This document shows positions 42,721 to 55,945 of a stretch of 64,000 bases of DNA, piece after piece. The first letter of the stretch is position 1, and every line of letters starts with the position of its first letter. The DNA is from Mesocentrotus franciscanus (taxonomy: Eukaryota; Echinodermata; Echinoidea; Camarodonta; Strongylocentrotidae), in the NCBI GenBank assembly GCA_037976565.1, contig CP137670.1, forward strand, positions 18,649,744-18,713,743, read 5' to 3'. The position numbers and the translations under genes were made by a program. The notes beneath the pieces are model-generated. The model ran no database searches and was not told the DNA's origin. It saw only the letters and a program-made list of their open reading frames with translations.

Positions 42721-44560
42721 TTCATCTTCCAAAAACCAAAAATAAGAAACAAACAAAATAAACAAACAAAAGATAAACTCATATAGCAAATGAAAAATCA
42801 ACAAGTTGAATCATACAATTTATTAGTTTAACGCAGTATCTGTTAATAAAATAACAAATAGAAGGTTAAGATATCTCATATAATAATAAAATCATTAATG
42901 TTGAATCTTATCAAATACTGAGTAGTATGCTGCTATGTACATATCATGAGCAAAGCTATGATGTTAACACATGTTAATAGACTTTGCAACCTATTTAATT
43001 GTTGTATTAGTCATTCGATAAAATGTACTTGTTGAATACATATATGAACATTGCCATATCAAAAACAAACAAATCGAACGTTGCACAAATGTAGTACTGT
43101 GCAGCTATTTACTTGTGGTGAGTGCCTTTGATAAAAAACTCTGCAACTTAATTCATTATTTTATCATCCCTTTTAAATTTTTAAAAATTTCAAACTACAT
43201 ACATATAACAAAGAATCTCAAAGAGAAATTACAAAATCAACAAATTTCAATCTTACAAATACTGGGTATTATGCAGCTATATACATGTTCAAATGTTATA
43301 AGTATATATGCTATGCATATTCTTGCATGATATATTACAATGCCATGCAATCTAAAGCATGTTTTGTTAAAGGGTTTGTTAAAGATATTGACAATACAAA
43401 CGGTCTATCATGTATAGTTTCCCACAATCGTAAACAAAAGTAAATCTTGTTTACTCAGGACTATAACACACATTTTGTTTTATTACTCTAGCTGAAAAAC
43501 GATCAATAAATTTAAAATTTTCAAACGAGTATACCTATACATGTATTTAGTGTAATACAGCTATGTACATGCACCTATAAATGAGCGCGTATAGTGTACG
43601 TGTTGTGCTTTTGGAGCCATAAGGGCAGTAACTTAGTACATACTCAGAGTTTACTCCCTTATGGCTCTAAACGGATGATATACAATTAGTCTCTTAACAA
43701 AGGGGTACAATTATCCTTCAATGTTGTAGGATATGTTTTAAAAAAAGTGCATGTACATAAAATAGACGAAAATATCTATTAATAGCAAAATGATAAGAAC
43801 AAGAAGATCAAATCAAATATATTTAAACATATTTGTGGCTTACACCAAGTAAATAAAATCGATTGATCGATCTGTATTGAAAAACAAGTCAGAAGAAATC
43901 TTGGAACCAGCGGGACATCTACTGCTTGCCGGGCAGCGACTCTACCACTAGGCCATCACTGGTCCATGGCACAGTCACGATGAACTAGAATCAAATACCC
44001 AAGCTCTCCTGATTCATTCTGACTCATTAATATTCATTAGTCCGCCACAAGACAATAACTTCTATAAATGTAATGCTTCCTGGGAGAAATTTCAATTATT
44101 TAAACATATTTGTGGCTTACACCCAGTAAATAATATGTTTAAATAATTGAAATTTCTCCCTGGAAACATTACATTTATAGAAATCAAATATAATCTTACA
44201 AAGGCTCCTAATAACGCAGCATTTTACATAAAAATGTTTTTTATGACCATGTTTGATGTGAATGGTATATTGACATGAAGACTGTGCAGCTTTTTAAGAA
44301 ATGTGATAACATTCATTTCATCCCAATTCTCAGTTGATAGATAACATATCATATTGAAAAAGAAGGCTAAAAGATAGAGAGAAGTGGCGAAAGAATTAGT
44401 GGACTGCCCTTAGCAAAAATCTTGAGAGGGAGATGGAAAATGTGTTTTCTCAAATGACCTAGATCAACATCTGACAGAGGAAAATAAAACGAATTAACAT
44501 AATATATTACGACCTTAAGTATTGTGAATAGTCTCATGACAGACAGGGAAACTGTGCATT
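42721..44560. repeat. Degenerate tandem-repeat field downstream of B-box copy 2
   Basis: Motifs as in the copy-1 field (AAATACTGAGTAGTATGCTG at 42905, ACAAATACTGGGTATTATGC at 43256, and the GAGCCATAAGGGCAGTAACT block at 43614). It also contains the 360 bp insertion at 43822-44181. Confidence 0.75.
43822..44181 (-). mobile_element. tRNA-headed insertion with 11 bp TSD and terminal hairpin
   Basis: Flanked by AATCAAATATA at 43811-43821 and 44182-44192; copy 1's flank near 31405-31425 lacks it. On the minus strand a tRNA-like module GATGGCCTAGTGGTAGAGTC ... GCTGGTTCCAAG (A and B boxes) sits at about 43905-43975. 44060-44183 is a ~50 bp near-perfect inverted repeat around a 22 bp loop. Confidence 0.8.
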
Positions 44561-44960
44561 GTATTGCATTGTTATAGTATTTTAATAATAGTGGTATATT
44601 TTCTCCTAAAGTCACTGTGATTTGAATTCCATTATTGAATCTTTGTATTTTATTTTGCTGTTGGCACATACCTTGCTTGAAGCCGGTTTCGGTTATTGTA
44701 ATTATACTTATGCAAATTCATATATTGCTATACTTTTCTTTGAAATAAAGAAATTATTGCAACAATTCATTTATTTATGTAAAAGTTTTTTATCCTGTAT
44801 TTCATATAATCATGGCTATCTAGGTACATGTTATAACACACATTTTGAGATATATACATGTCATTGTTGGATGCTAGTGATGATAGCCATAGCATATGTT
44901 TATGTACATACGTGTGTGTACGTAATGAACATGGACAATTGTTATCAAACAGGATTTGAT

Positions 44961-46771
44961 TTAGAGGGTTAATTTGCTTTTGAATACGAGAATGTTGTTT
45001 CCATCGCAAACAATCAGTTTTCCCGATGACGTCATCATCACCCGAGATTCTTCAAGGTAATCCTCCCCGTTCTCTTGTTCTATTGATAGAGGGAATGATG
45101 CCACTCTTCTCTTCTTCCTATCACTCCCACTCATCAACTGATCAATCACACACGTCTTGTACTCATCATCTGATGTCACGACGTAGAGGTCGTCTGTCAT
45201 AGGATCGATGCAGGCATTTAGGATTACATCAGTGTGGGGGATCTCCCTTTGAGCACCCTGCCTGTCGATGATGAACACTCTGTGATCTGCTAGGAAGGGT
45301 CGAGCGATAATGTGACCTGATGATAGCACACCATGCATTGTTATACTTTGTTGACATGTAATGGTATCCATGATATTATATTCAGCTGGGTTGATAACAA
45401 ATATCTTAGACTGACCTCTCTCAGCAGCGATGATCATCCCATCTTGGCCAGAAGCCACATCCACCTCTGCGTCATTAGCTGTTATGTGTATTGGTATTGT
45501 GACGTCATTGATGTGCTTCCATTGTCGGTCATACACACTGATGCATCTAGTCAAACTGTCCCCTGTACACCCTTCACTGTATTTACCGCATACTACCTTG
45601 CCATCATTCAGCAATGCACATGAGGTAACCCATGATGTATCACTACTGGTTATCACTCTCTGACTGTCTTTAGTGTTCATATCTAACATGAATGTATGTA
45701 CGCTATCTACTACTCTATCTGTGACGATCACATTGCATTCATCTATGCATCCTACAATGGCTGGGATTGTGATTTTATCTGTGACATTGATTGTATCAAT
45801 GAGCTTCCACTCCCCGTCATACCCATCAATCCTCCCATCATACTTCTCTCTTCCAGCACCCTTCACAAACCTCACACCCGATATGGCCCCAGTGATTTGT
45901 TTCACCTTACCCTCATTCAGTGGCTTCTTTAATTCGTCACTCACTGATGTAATCACACGATGCCCGTCTTTGACGACATTTTTATCGTTTTCGTATACTG
46001 CGTCAAGTGTCTGTACTGTAGTCTCTGTGGTTTTGGTCTCATCTTGCCATGCGTTCTCCAACTCATCAATCTTTCTTTCTTTCTCTTCAGCGATGTTCTT
46101 AATGTCTGTTTGAAGATCATGCTGTTTATTGTCGATTGGTTTTCGTCTTTTCTCTGCATTTGTACGGTTAAATTCAAGTCGCTTCTCTCTTGCCTTATCA
46201 TTATTTCGAATTTTGTCATTGATCTTTTGAATCTCCTCTTGAAGTTTTCGATTCTTCTCATCTATATCCTGGTTGATTTTTGCAGCATCCTCCTTCTCTC
46301 TGTCTTTGTCTGTTTTGATCGCCTCATTGATTACCGTCTCAACCTCATCTTCCAAAGCTTGTAGAAGGGCGTCGGTGTCTTTCCTACACTGACGAATCTG
46401 ATCTCCATAAATTCGACAAACCTTCAATTTGTCCTTTGCCTTTTCTTTCAAATCATTTAGTTTTGCTTTATTTTCCATGATCGCGCCCTTTATATCCTGT
46501 CGCACGCAAGACTGCTCATGATGATCTATCATTGCGCATACATAACACACAGCTTCACCATGTGTTTTACAATATAGTTTGATTTCTTCATCATGTTTTT
46601 CACAATAAAGCTTGGCCCACTTTTTCTTGCTTTTCCGATGCATCCCTCTTTGAGGGCGCAGTCATCGCAGAGCTTCTTCTTCTCCTTCACGTAGTACTTC
46701 ACATCTGTGATTGCCTCGCAGTTCTCTCCTTCACATATGTCTTCGTCTCCAGAACCTAAGTAAGCCGCCAT
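44961..46771 (-). pseudogene. TRIM-like B-box protein, copy 2, one frameshift
   Basis: Starts MAAYLGSGDEDICEGENCEA (ATG at 46771) and reads through the B-box-1-like part to GCIGKARK. A 1-nt deletion near 46611-46628 relative to copy 1 then shifts the frame; the rest resumes as KLYCEKHDEEIKLYCKTHGE and stays open for ~550 codons to the stop at 44961. B-box 2, coiled coil and propeller are intact. With one base restored it would be ~600 residues, like copy 1. Either a very young pseudogene, a sequencing error, or translation from the internal Met at 46643, which gives a 560-residue protein starting just before B-box 2. The sense strand has the same acceptor (GTTTACAG, 46790). Confidence 0.85.
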
Positions 46772-46789
46772 GCTGATCAGTGTATAGAC

Positions 46790-47335
46790 CTGTAAACGAG
46801 GTAAAGAACGATTCACCAGAGAGAGGTGTGAGAGAGAGAGAGAGAGAGCAAGAGAGGTTGGGAGAGAGAGGAGGAAGAGGAGCGAGGGAGAGGGGAGGGG
46901 ACAGCGAGAGAGAGAGGGACAGAAAGAAGGAGAGGGTCCAGGGGACGGGGAGGGAGAGAAAGAGGGAGAAGGAACGGATAGAGAAGAAGAGAGAAGATGG
47001 GAGAAGAAGGTAGAAAGAATGGAGAGTGTGGAAGGAATGGGGAGAGAGAGGAGAGGGAGGGGAGGGGGGAGACAGCAAGAGAGGATGAAGTGGAGAGAAA
47101 AGAAGGGAGAAGAAGGTAAGAAGGAAGGGAGAGAGAAGGAGGGAGGAAAGAAGGATGAGAGAAGGAGTGATAGAGGAAGGGAGAGAAAAGAAGGGGTAGC
47201 CACGGGGATAGGGATGGATCGGAGGAAGGAAGGGAAGGAGAGAAAAAGTGAACAAGAAAGGAGAGTGGAAGAGAGGAGTGAAGGAGAGGGAGGAAGAGAG
47301 GGAGGGAAGGATAGAAAGAGAAGACAATGACCTCA
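46790..47335 (-). promoter_or_regulatory. Polypyrimidine (sense) tract before copy 2's predicted 3' splice site
   Basis: About 500 bases nearly all purine on the + strand, longest of the three. It starts just after a short conserved non-purine stretch TGTAAACGAGGTAAAGAACG. The long open frames here (LPLSLLLSSFFPPSFSLPSF-like) reflect the C/T bias and are not protein. Confidence 0.65.
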
Positions 47336-50000
47336 TTGAGTCATATTTCCTTATACAAGTTGTTAATGTTAATGGATGTCAGTATATTTCGTCTGGTGAA
47401 ATTGCTTTGAAATGGATTAACAATTTTATATAAAAAGGTTATTTTCATCATTCATTTAATCAAACACTCGTGTGGTCTTGAAGTTTGTGAATGTGCATCT
47501 CCAACAACGTTAGTAAATAACTTTCATCTTAACAAAATTGCACCGAGAGCACAATAGTCTGAAATTAAAGTTAAATTACTATTTACTTTAGTCTAAGTTT
47601 TCATAATGTATATTATACATACATTACCCAAAACATTGTACTTTCTACATGCCTTCTCTTGATTAGAAAAATGGAACTAATATATATATTTATTAATATT
47701 ATTTGTATAAATCATAACAATTGACGAAAAAAGTAATTTCTAGCAAAATTGACATATTAATCTTTTTCTTTACATAAGTTTAGGATAGTGTGCGCGTTAA
47801 TATGATGTGATATTATTAAGTGGTCGAGACATGTGGAGCAATGTATGATGCGATTTATAACTGCAAGGAAAAGCTGCTACATCATATCAAATACCTTTTG
47901 GACTGGATCGGAATAAGCCCGTTAGTTGTGTTTCAACCGATATTATGATGCATTTTATAGATAGCGTTAACAACCTCACACGGTGTATTAGTACATAAAA
48001 ACAGTGCGTATACAAATAACAGTGTACCCAACTTTGTTAGCTTCTAATTTAAAAGATGTAACTTATGTGACGTTGAATAATATGTCATGGTAAAGTCTAA
48101 CTAAAACTCCTGTCTAATGACACCTTATTCATAACTGTACTGCCACGGGTTACTGAGCAGCAGGCTTTAAAAAAAGTATTGTCAAAATCCTCTTGTACCA
48201 AGTTTGGGGTAAAGCAATGAATATTAATGTGGGTTAAAAGCCATTATGTGTGTGTTATCTCATTTCAAAAACAATTTCTCACTTTAATATTTACTTTGAC
48301 TGTTAGGCAGTTGAAAAGAAAAAATTGTTGATATCAACTCAGACTCAATGAAATGGTAATGACTAGCAAACTTTATGATATTCTCTTCATTATGCTGATT
48401 ACAATCTTGACTTCGTTCGCACTGTGTGATAAAAAATGGATAAAGTTTATTTGGGATGTTATCTCTTTTCATGAAAGTCTACCTTCAATTCGTTTGATAC
48501 TTACAACCATATCTGTTCTTTCTTGCATTTAGGTTGAGTAACCTTTGAGTTTTCATTCACTATTCGAGATAAACATTCTATGCCACTAACGCGTGTGAAA
48601 TGGCATAGCGGACAAGTGAGCAGAAAGAAAGTAGATATCATAAGATGTGAAGTTAGTAGGCTGTTCAAAATAATTAAAGCTTATCCTATGGATTGAAACA
48701 AGGTTATGTGAAAGCCTCGATACATGGCATCATTTAAAACATTGAAGCACCGAAGCACGAGCCATAATTTAACTTTAAAAAAGAATTAACGACCAAAGAA
48801 GCACATGCATGTTGCCTGAAATACATTTGTTCCATCAGCCCAAACTAGGAACAATGCGATTATGACAATACTTTTTAAAGACCCTGTTGCTCCGTCACCC
48901 GTGGAAGAATTATTTCGAATAGGGTATAATTGAACATAGACTAAGTTACTCATCATCATGAAATATTTTTGAAGTCATATTGGTTATGACCTTTTATTTA
49001 GGAGCTACCAAAGTAAGGTAAACTTTGTTTGATACGCACTGTATAGCATATTCATACAGTATATGGACAATACTCACAGTTTTAAAGAGAAAAATTCCGT
49101 TGTCTTACTTTGAGGAATTTTTTTTTTTTTTTTTAACTTAAAAGTAAATACTGTTTTACAAAAATCCTGGCAATATTTGGGCAGCGAGGTGACTGAATAT
49201 CATCATGTTATCATATGGGGATCTTTATACACCTCGCTTCCTAAAACTAACCGTTTCTAAATTTTGCGTAAAATATACACTTTACTTTCTCTGAAATGTA
49301 TTTCTTTATGAAAAACCCATATGTCTGCATATTTGGGCATCGTGTAGTTTCTAAAGTTGACGGTGTTCCGAAATATAATTTTTATATAAGTAAAATACTC
49401 TCGTGGCATCCCGGTTGGGAAATGCTGTATCAGATGGTCGAATTTTGAGAGGGTAGATTGACTAGTCCGAGAGGGGATATACCCCTTGCTCCTTTTAGAG
49501 TGGTAAAATTGTGTATTTAAAAGTGAAACAGATGCACATACATACACTCTCTGTCGCTTTTCCTGTATATCTTCTATCTTTCACTCCTATCTCCATTTTT
49601 TTCTCTGCTGTACTCTACATCAATGACGCAGATCAGATCATCCCAAAGCATATTTTCGATAATCGTTTAATGCATCTCTAACGACAGATTTCATTTAAGA
49701 CTTATCACGTTAGCCCCTCTTTACTGATTCTCTTCATTTACTCTTTGAAGATCATTTTCGAGCAATCTTTCTTCTAATATTATATCACGTTCTTTTTTAC
49801 TTTCCTTCAGCTCTCCCCCCCCCCTCTCTCTCTCTCTCTATCTCTCTTACCTCCCCTAAACCGTTATCGTCCGTTGTAAATATACCGTTGCAATAACCTA
49901 CTTATCTGTTAAAGAAAATGATATTGGAGTTCAGGAAGGAAATTAATATCCCAGATTCATGTATTTATTGGTTTTTCTAGTTGTGATCTAGTTGTTAGAA
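47336..50000. other. Upstream duplicated flank of copy 2
   Basis: Blocks shared with unit 1 (36751-37330) and unit 3 (62220-64000), e.g. GTGGTCTTGAAGTTTGTGAA (the empty site for the MITE at 62282), TATCATATGGGGATCTTTAT (49214) matching 63815, and the final GTGATCTAGTTGTTAG. 48000-49000 has no counterpart that I recognise. No gene. Confidence 0.65.
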
Positions 50001-50099
50001 AAAATAGTATGCAGTCTTATTGGCTACATGATAACCCCATTATGCCCTGAATGTAAGAATGTTATACTGCAGGTTCGAAAATAAACTAAAAGATTAGTA

Positions 50100-50860
50100 A
50101 ACTTACCCCTTGACAAACGTATTGTAGCACAGGAATGAGCTCTGTAAAGGCCACAGTACAGCGATACTCGTATTTATATTTCAGTATTTACCTAATGGCA
50201 CATGGATATCATTAGAGCAGTACATAATGAGTTCAACATGCAACAGTAAGCGAGTCAAAGCCTCGGGAAATAACGATTTCGCAATATTTTTCAAAGGAAG
50301 CAACTAATAAATTGTAGATGTCATGCCAGGGAAAAAGCAGAGGAACTGAATATGTGAGCAATACCTTTGAAATAAGTGCTCAGTAAATAACACAGAGTAG
50401 CAATATTCATAAAGAGTTCAACATGCAATATTTAGCAAGTCAAAGCCCCGGAGAAATAACGATTTCGCAATATTTTCGAAGGAAGTTAACAATTTCCTTC
50501 CAACAAATTAATTGCAGATGTCACTTTGTCACTTATTCGGTTCAAAGGAACTGAATCTGTGAGCAATGTCTTTGAAGTAAGTACTCAGTACAGACCACAG
50601 TGAAGCAATATTCATATTTAGATGTACATGATAACCCCTTCATAAACGGTACACAGTTATTTTATACTTGAAGTTCTAAAAATACACTAGAAGATGTTAG
50701 TCTTGTTTTCCCTGGAGAAATATAATTTGGCTCAGGAATATCATTAGAATGGTACACAAACAGTTCAGCATGCAGAAGTGACAAAGGCTATTCAAGATTA
50801 GGGGAAAATAGAGATTGCGCAATAGTTTGCAAAGGATGTTTAACAAAGTTTAATTTTGTT
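50100..50860. repeat. ~230 bp tandem repeats
   Basis: GAGTTCAACATGCAAxAxT...GAGTCAAAGCC...AAATAACGATTTCGCAATAT...GAACTGAAT.TGTGAGCAAT recurs at about 50230 and 50410, and more weakly at 50760. Confidence 0.8.
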
Positions 50861-51900
50861 CAAAGAGTGATAGAAACAGACTTTACAAATTACTCACATA
50901 TTGGAATGGCTTGTCGCGTCTGGGAAATTGATATGAACTCTTGGCATTAATCCAGTGTATGTTGGCCTTGCGGTTAAGCATGACAAAGAAAGTGATCATT
51001 AAAGATCCTTAGCTGCTAAGCCATTATAAAAAAGAGACTTGTATTCTACATAATGTATTATAATGAATCAAATAAACTTAATGTGTATATGGCTTGGTTT
51101 GTGTATATCGTCAGCTAGCCATTGAATAATGAAATCATGAGATGAAATAAAAGTCCATAAAAGTTTTGTATTTATATGCCATTATCCCATTGAAGACATT
51201 GTGTGACATTTAATGACAGAGATCTTTATTGAGCTTTAAGCACATTAAGCTTTAAACAATGGCAAAGAGGTTGTGAATAATTTAGTTGTTTACTTTACAT
51301 GTATATCTTTAATATAAATGCATATACATCTACACGTCTTAAATAAGTAGTAATGAATTGTCTGTTGAGACCCAGAAGGGTGTTAAATCATATACTTTGA
51401 CATACATGCAGATTGTAGAGTTCATATCATTCAGGCTCCAAGTAGATGAAGCAGGAAATTATGTTGCCTTTGATCATTTTCTTCCGTATTTTGGACTCCT
51501 ACGTGTATTTTCTTCTTGAAAGTTATTTGTAATTCTGCAGGTGTATGTAATTTAGAATGTATTTTCTTTACAATGAATTGTCAATTTGTGTAAGTTGTTA
51601 TCATTTTCTATGGATCCTTTCTATTGTCAGCATTCAATCTTTCACTATCAATGGTCTACTGCGGATAGATAACAAAACTGTACACATTGTTTCAAAGCTA
51701 AAGCATTTTCATTTTTATTTATTTACCACGCACCAAAAATAAAAAAAAACATACAAAAAAACATACAAGCGATAATCTCATGCAATGATACAAATTCTAT
51801 TTTACATTCCATAGAATAAAAGAAGACTACCCCTCCCCCGAAAAAACCCACAAAAACATATAAAACAGTAAATGACAAAACAACAATAACAATTCAACTG
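50861..51900. other. AT-rich, no gene
   Basis: Nothing recognised beyond A-runs near 51740-51770. Confidence 0.4.
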
Positions 51901-51929
51901 GCAAAGGAGATTAGTGATTGCGATAATTT

Positions 51930-54900
51930 GTATGTGGACTGGTTTGCAATATAATGCAGCGATCTTTATATTGTGAGTGAGTGAGATGAAAACAAATATT
52001 GTAAAGCATCTGTTCCATCAACCTACACAGCAAAGGTTAACATATGTCATATAATAATTAACAATTAACAAAGTCAAATCGTACAAATACTGGGAATTAT
52101 GCTGTTATGTACATTTAATGAGCATACTTGTAATGTGAATAATGTATTGATACATATTGATTACATACCCTCGCTATACACTGCATTGTAAGCCATCGTC
52201 ATCATCATCATCATCATCGTCATTATCATCCTCATGGCCTTGTAGCATTGTTATATTGTTTGTTCCAATACTTGTTTGAAAGATATATGTATGTATCAAC
52301 ATGCCTCAAAGCAAATGAAAAACAACAATTTAAATATTACACGTTATCAGTATAATATACCTGTGGTGATTGTGAGCGATTACAAACGTTGTAGCTTATA
52401 CCCCTCCGTGTATGTGAAGGGGGTATTGCATGTGCAATATCATTTTACCATCAGTTCTATCAAATTAAATATCAAAGATTTATATTTCCCATAGCAACAT
52501 TATGACATCAACATTGTTGAATCGTACAATGCCGGGTATTAAGAAGCTGTATGCACATATCATGAACATACTCGTAATGTTAATAAATTGATACATTTTT
52601 AAAACCTACTTAATTATCATATTATTCATTCTAAACATGTTGGATACATAATATCAAAATGTCACATGCTAAAACGAAGAATTAAAAACATTGAATGTTA
52701 TAAATACTTAGTATAACGCAGCATCTGTTCTATCAATCAACGTATCAACGATAAACACATTCAACATAATAATAATAAAATCAAAAGTGTTGAATTTTAC
52801 AAATTCTGTGTATTTTTTGCTAGGCACATATCATGAGTACATTGGTAATGTAAATACTTTCTTGACAGATAATGGGACTTTGCCCTATTTAGTTGATATG
52901 TTATTCATTCTATAAAATATACCTTTCGGATAGTTTTAATGAATATATTTAAATGTCTCAAAGGAAAATAAGAAATCAACAAATGGAATCTTAGAAAAAC
53001 TCGGTATCATACAGCCATTTACATGTTGTGAGAGTGTAAGATAACAAGAATGTAACTTATTTCAATATTATAGCATTTGTCTCAGCAAAAAATTACATAT
53101 CAAAAGTTTGAAAGTTTCATTAAGAACAAATTTATAGAATCAACAGTGTTGAATCTTACAAATACTGGGTATTATGATGTTATGTACATATTATGAGCAT
53201 ATTTTTAATATAAATAATTTTTGATAGATAACGAGGGTTTGCGATCTATTTAATTGTTGTATTAGTCATTCCATCAAATGTACTTGTTGAATATATATAT
53301 GAACATATGCCATAGCCAAACAAAAACCCCACAAATCGAACTTTTAGAAACTTAGTATTATGCAGCTATTTACAATGCCATGTAATCTAAAGCATATTTT
53401 GTTTTAAGGGTTGGTTAAAGATATTGGCAAGCCAAAATCTATCCTTTAATCTGAACAGGTTATTAGTGTTTGGGATGATACAAATGTGTAACTTCTTTAT
53501 TATAGCATCTCTTTTATCAAACTAGATAAGGAGACTATGCAACCTATTTATTGTTCTATCAATAACTGGTTGGATACATATATACCAACATGTCATATAG
53601 CCAAATGAAAAATCAACAAATTGAATCATACACAAACTTAGTATAACGCAGTATCTGTTCTATTGCATATGTATCAAACAACGTTCCGAAGATCAACATA
53701 TCTCATATAATAATTAAAAAAACATCAACAGTGTTGAATTTTAGAAATACTGGGTGTTTTATGCTATTAAAATATCATTAGCATACTTGCAATGTATATA
53801 ATTTCTTGATTGATAATGAGACTTTGCCCTATAATCGCCGTAATGGCAGCCATGCTAAAGCCAGGGTAATAATCGGGAGCGCCAGGAGTGTCAGGTCTGA
53901 CAGATATGAGCGCTTTACAAGAACCCAATATTATTATTACATAACAAAGAGTCTCATAGAAAAATTATAAAATCAAAAATGTAATATTACAAATACTAGG
54001 TATTGTGCAGCTATATACATGTTGACATGTTTTGAGCATAATTGTTAATATGCATATTCTTGAATGATAGATTACAATGCCATAAAAATCTAAATCATAT
54101 TATCTTTAAGATTGCAACTTATTTCAACATTATAGCATTTGTCTCGGAATTAGTAAAAACATATTTATTGTTTGAATGTTTCATAATGAGCAAAGTTATC
54201 AAATCAACAGTGTTGAAATTTTTTACAAATACTGGGTATTATGCTGTTATGTACATATCATGAGCTAATTATAATGTAAACATTTCTTGATAGATAACAA
54301 GATTTTGCAACCTATTTGATTTTATGTATTACTCATTCCATCAAATGTTCTTGTTGAATACATTTATGAAAATATATCATAGCAACAACAAAAATCGACC
54401 AATCGAACGTTGCAGAAACTTAGTTTCATGCAGCTATTTACATTGAGTGCGGTAGATGACAAAACTCTCCTAATTATTACATTTTATACAACACCTACTT
54501 AGATCCTTGTCATTTGATTGGAGGATTGTTGGTCACATGATATTCAATAAATAATACTATTGCACGACCGTGCATTTTGGTTATATTCGCCGTGCATTTT
54601 TGGTTATATGCAGACTGCGACGCGTACGTACCTCTCTGCCCTGCACGTATACCATTGTTATTAGCTGCGCGCATCTGACGCGGAGGCAATCTGAATGTAA
54701 TTGAGAAGGCCTGACTCCAACTTTAATTTATCATTAATATAAGGAGCAAAGCATAATTTGTTGAAAGATGTTGTATAAAACAAATAATTAATGTTTTTCA
54801 TTCGTTCAATAGTGCAAATATTTTCATTCGTTGGAAGATTAACGTTAATTCTATTTAACTCGGCTGACGCCTCGTTGAATAGAACGTTAATCTATCAACT

Positions 54901-55290
54901 CATGAAAATATTCGCACTATTGAACTCATAAGCATTTATTATTTGTATAATATTAGCATCGCTTTTATCAAACTACATATACATAACATAGAGTCTCATG
55001 GACATATTTTTTTAATGTAAGCTTACAAATACTTGGTATTATGTAGCTATATACATGTTGACATGTTTTGAGCATATTTGTTATGCATATTATTGCATGA
55101 TAGATGAGAATGCCATGCAATCTAAAGCATATTACTTTGAAGGGGTTTGTTAAAGATATTGAAAATACAAAATGTGTATCATTTAATTTGTTCTCAGTAG
55201 TAGGATTGGAAGAAAGTGCATTTGCCTGCCAATTTTTTCCTCCAAAATCGTCCAAAAAGGGTAAATCTTGTTAACTCATGACTGTAATAC
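51930..55290. repeat. Orphan tandem-repeat field (no B-box gene beside it)
   Basis: The same ACTGGGTATTATG / GAGCATACTTGTAATGTxAAT units as downstream of the B-box copies, at about 52090, 52530, 52790, 53160, 53745, 53990, 54225 and 55025. Includes a SINE tail (53838-53940) and the foldback element 54484-54950. The field is followed by a GA tract rather than a B-box gene. Confidence 0.7.
54484..54950. mobile_element. Foldback DNA element inside the repeat field
   Basis: TTATACAA (54484) and TTGTATAA (54943) are inverted ends. The inner arms AATAGTGCAAATATTTTCAT (54810) and ATGAAAATATTCGCACTATT (54902) fold back around TATTTAACTCGGCTGACGCC. The central part is GC/CpG-rich (GCGACGCGTACGTACC), unlike the surroundings. 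It interrupts the usual CTCTGCAAC...ATCGCTTTTATCAAAC unit. Confidence 0.75.
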
Positions 55291-55539
55291 ACATTTGTTA
55301 TTTATTTATTTTATTTATTTATATCTGTTCGGTTTAAAAACGTCAACACGTAAAGTTCAGGAACTCAAAATGGTTGATTTACAATGAAATTGAATAGTGT
55401 AAACAAAATTGAACCCAAATATATACACTTAAGAAAAAAATGTTGTTCTACGCACATTAAAATGTGGTTACACTACAATATTTAACGAGCGAAGCCAGGC
55501 TGGTTACATGTAGCAAGGCCGAAGCGAGAGATGACGAGG

Positions 55540-55945
55540 AAATCGAGAAGGAGAGAAATGACGAGGGAGAGAGAGAGGGAGAGGGGAGAGGAAAAGAGAG
55601 GGATTAAGGGAAGATACAGAGGGAGAGAGAGAGCGCGAAGGAAGAGAGAGGGAGTGAGGAAAAGAGAGGAAGAGAGATGAATATAGAAGGAAAGAGGAGG
55701 AGAGAGATAAGGGAGAGACAGAGGTATAGAAAGAGAGAAGAGTGGGGAGAGGGAAGAGAGAGAGAGAGAAGAGAGGGAGAGAGAGAGAGAAGGGGAGGGA
55801 AGAGAGAAGAGAGAGAGAGAGAAAGAGTGAAGGGATGAGAAGAGAGAGAGGGAAGGAGAGAGAGAAAAGAGAGAGAGAGAGAGACAGAGAAAGAGGGAGG
55901 GAGATAGGAAGAGAGCGGTGGAGAGAGAGAGAGGCGAGATCTTTT
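55540..55945. repeat. Long GA-rich tract without a gene
   Basis: About 400 bases of nearly pure purine, (GAGAGA)n with GGAAGG. It has the same composition as the tracts upstream of the three B-box copies, but no B-box coding sequence is adjacent. Confidence 0.9.

Noticed and set aside
45333..46364. Plus-strand open frames of up to ~145 codons opposite B-box copy 2 (similar at 35365 and 60426-61352)
   Set aside because: They are antisense shadows of the propeller and coiled-coil coding sequence and appear in parallel in all copies for that reason.
46529..47336. Long Ser/Pro/Leu-rich frames upstream of B-box copy 2 (and similar at 36385-36762, 55604-56038, 61779-62270)
   Set aside because: They are translations of polypyrimidine or polypurine tracts, open because of composition; real coding starts at the conserved MAAYLG or MAANFS.
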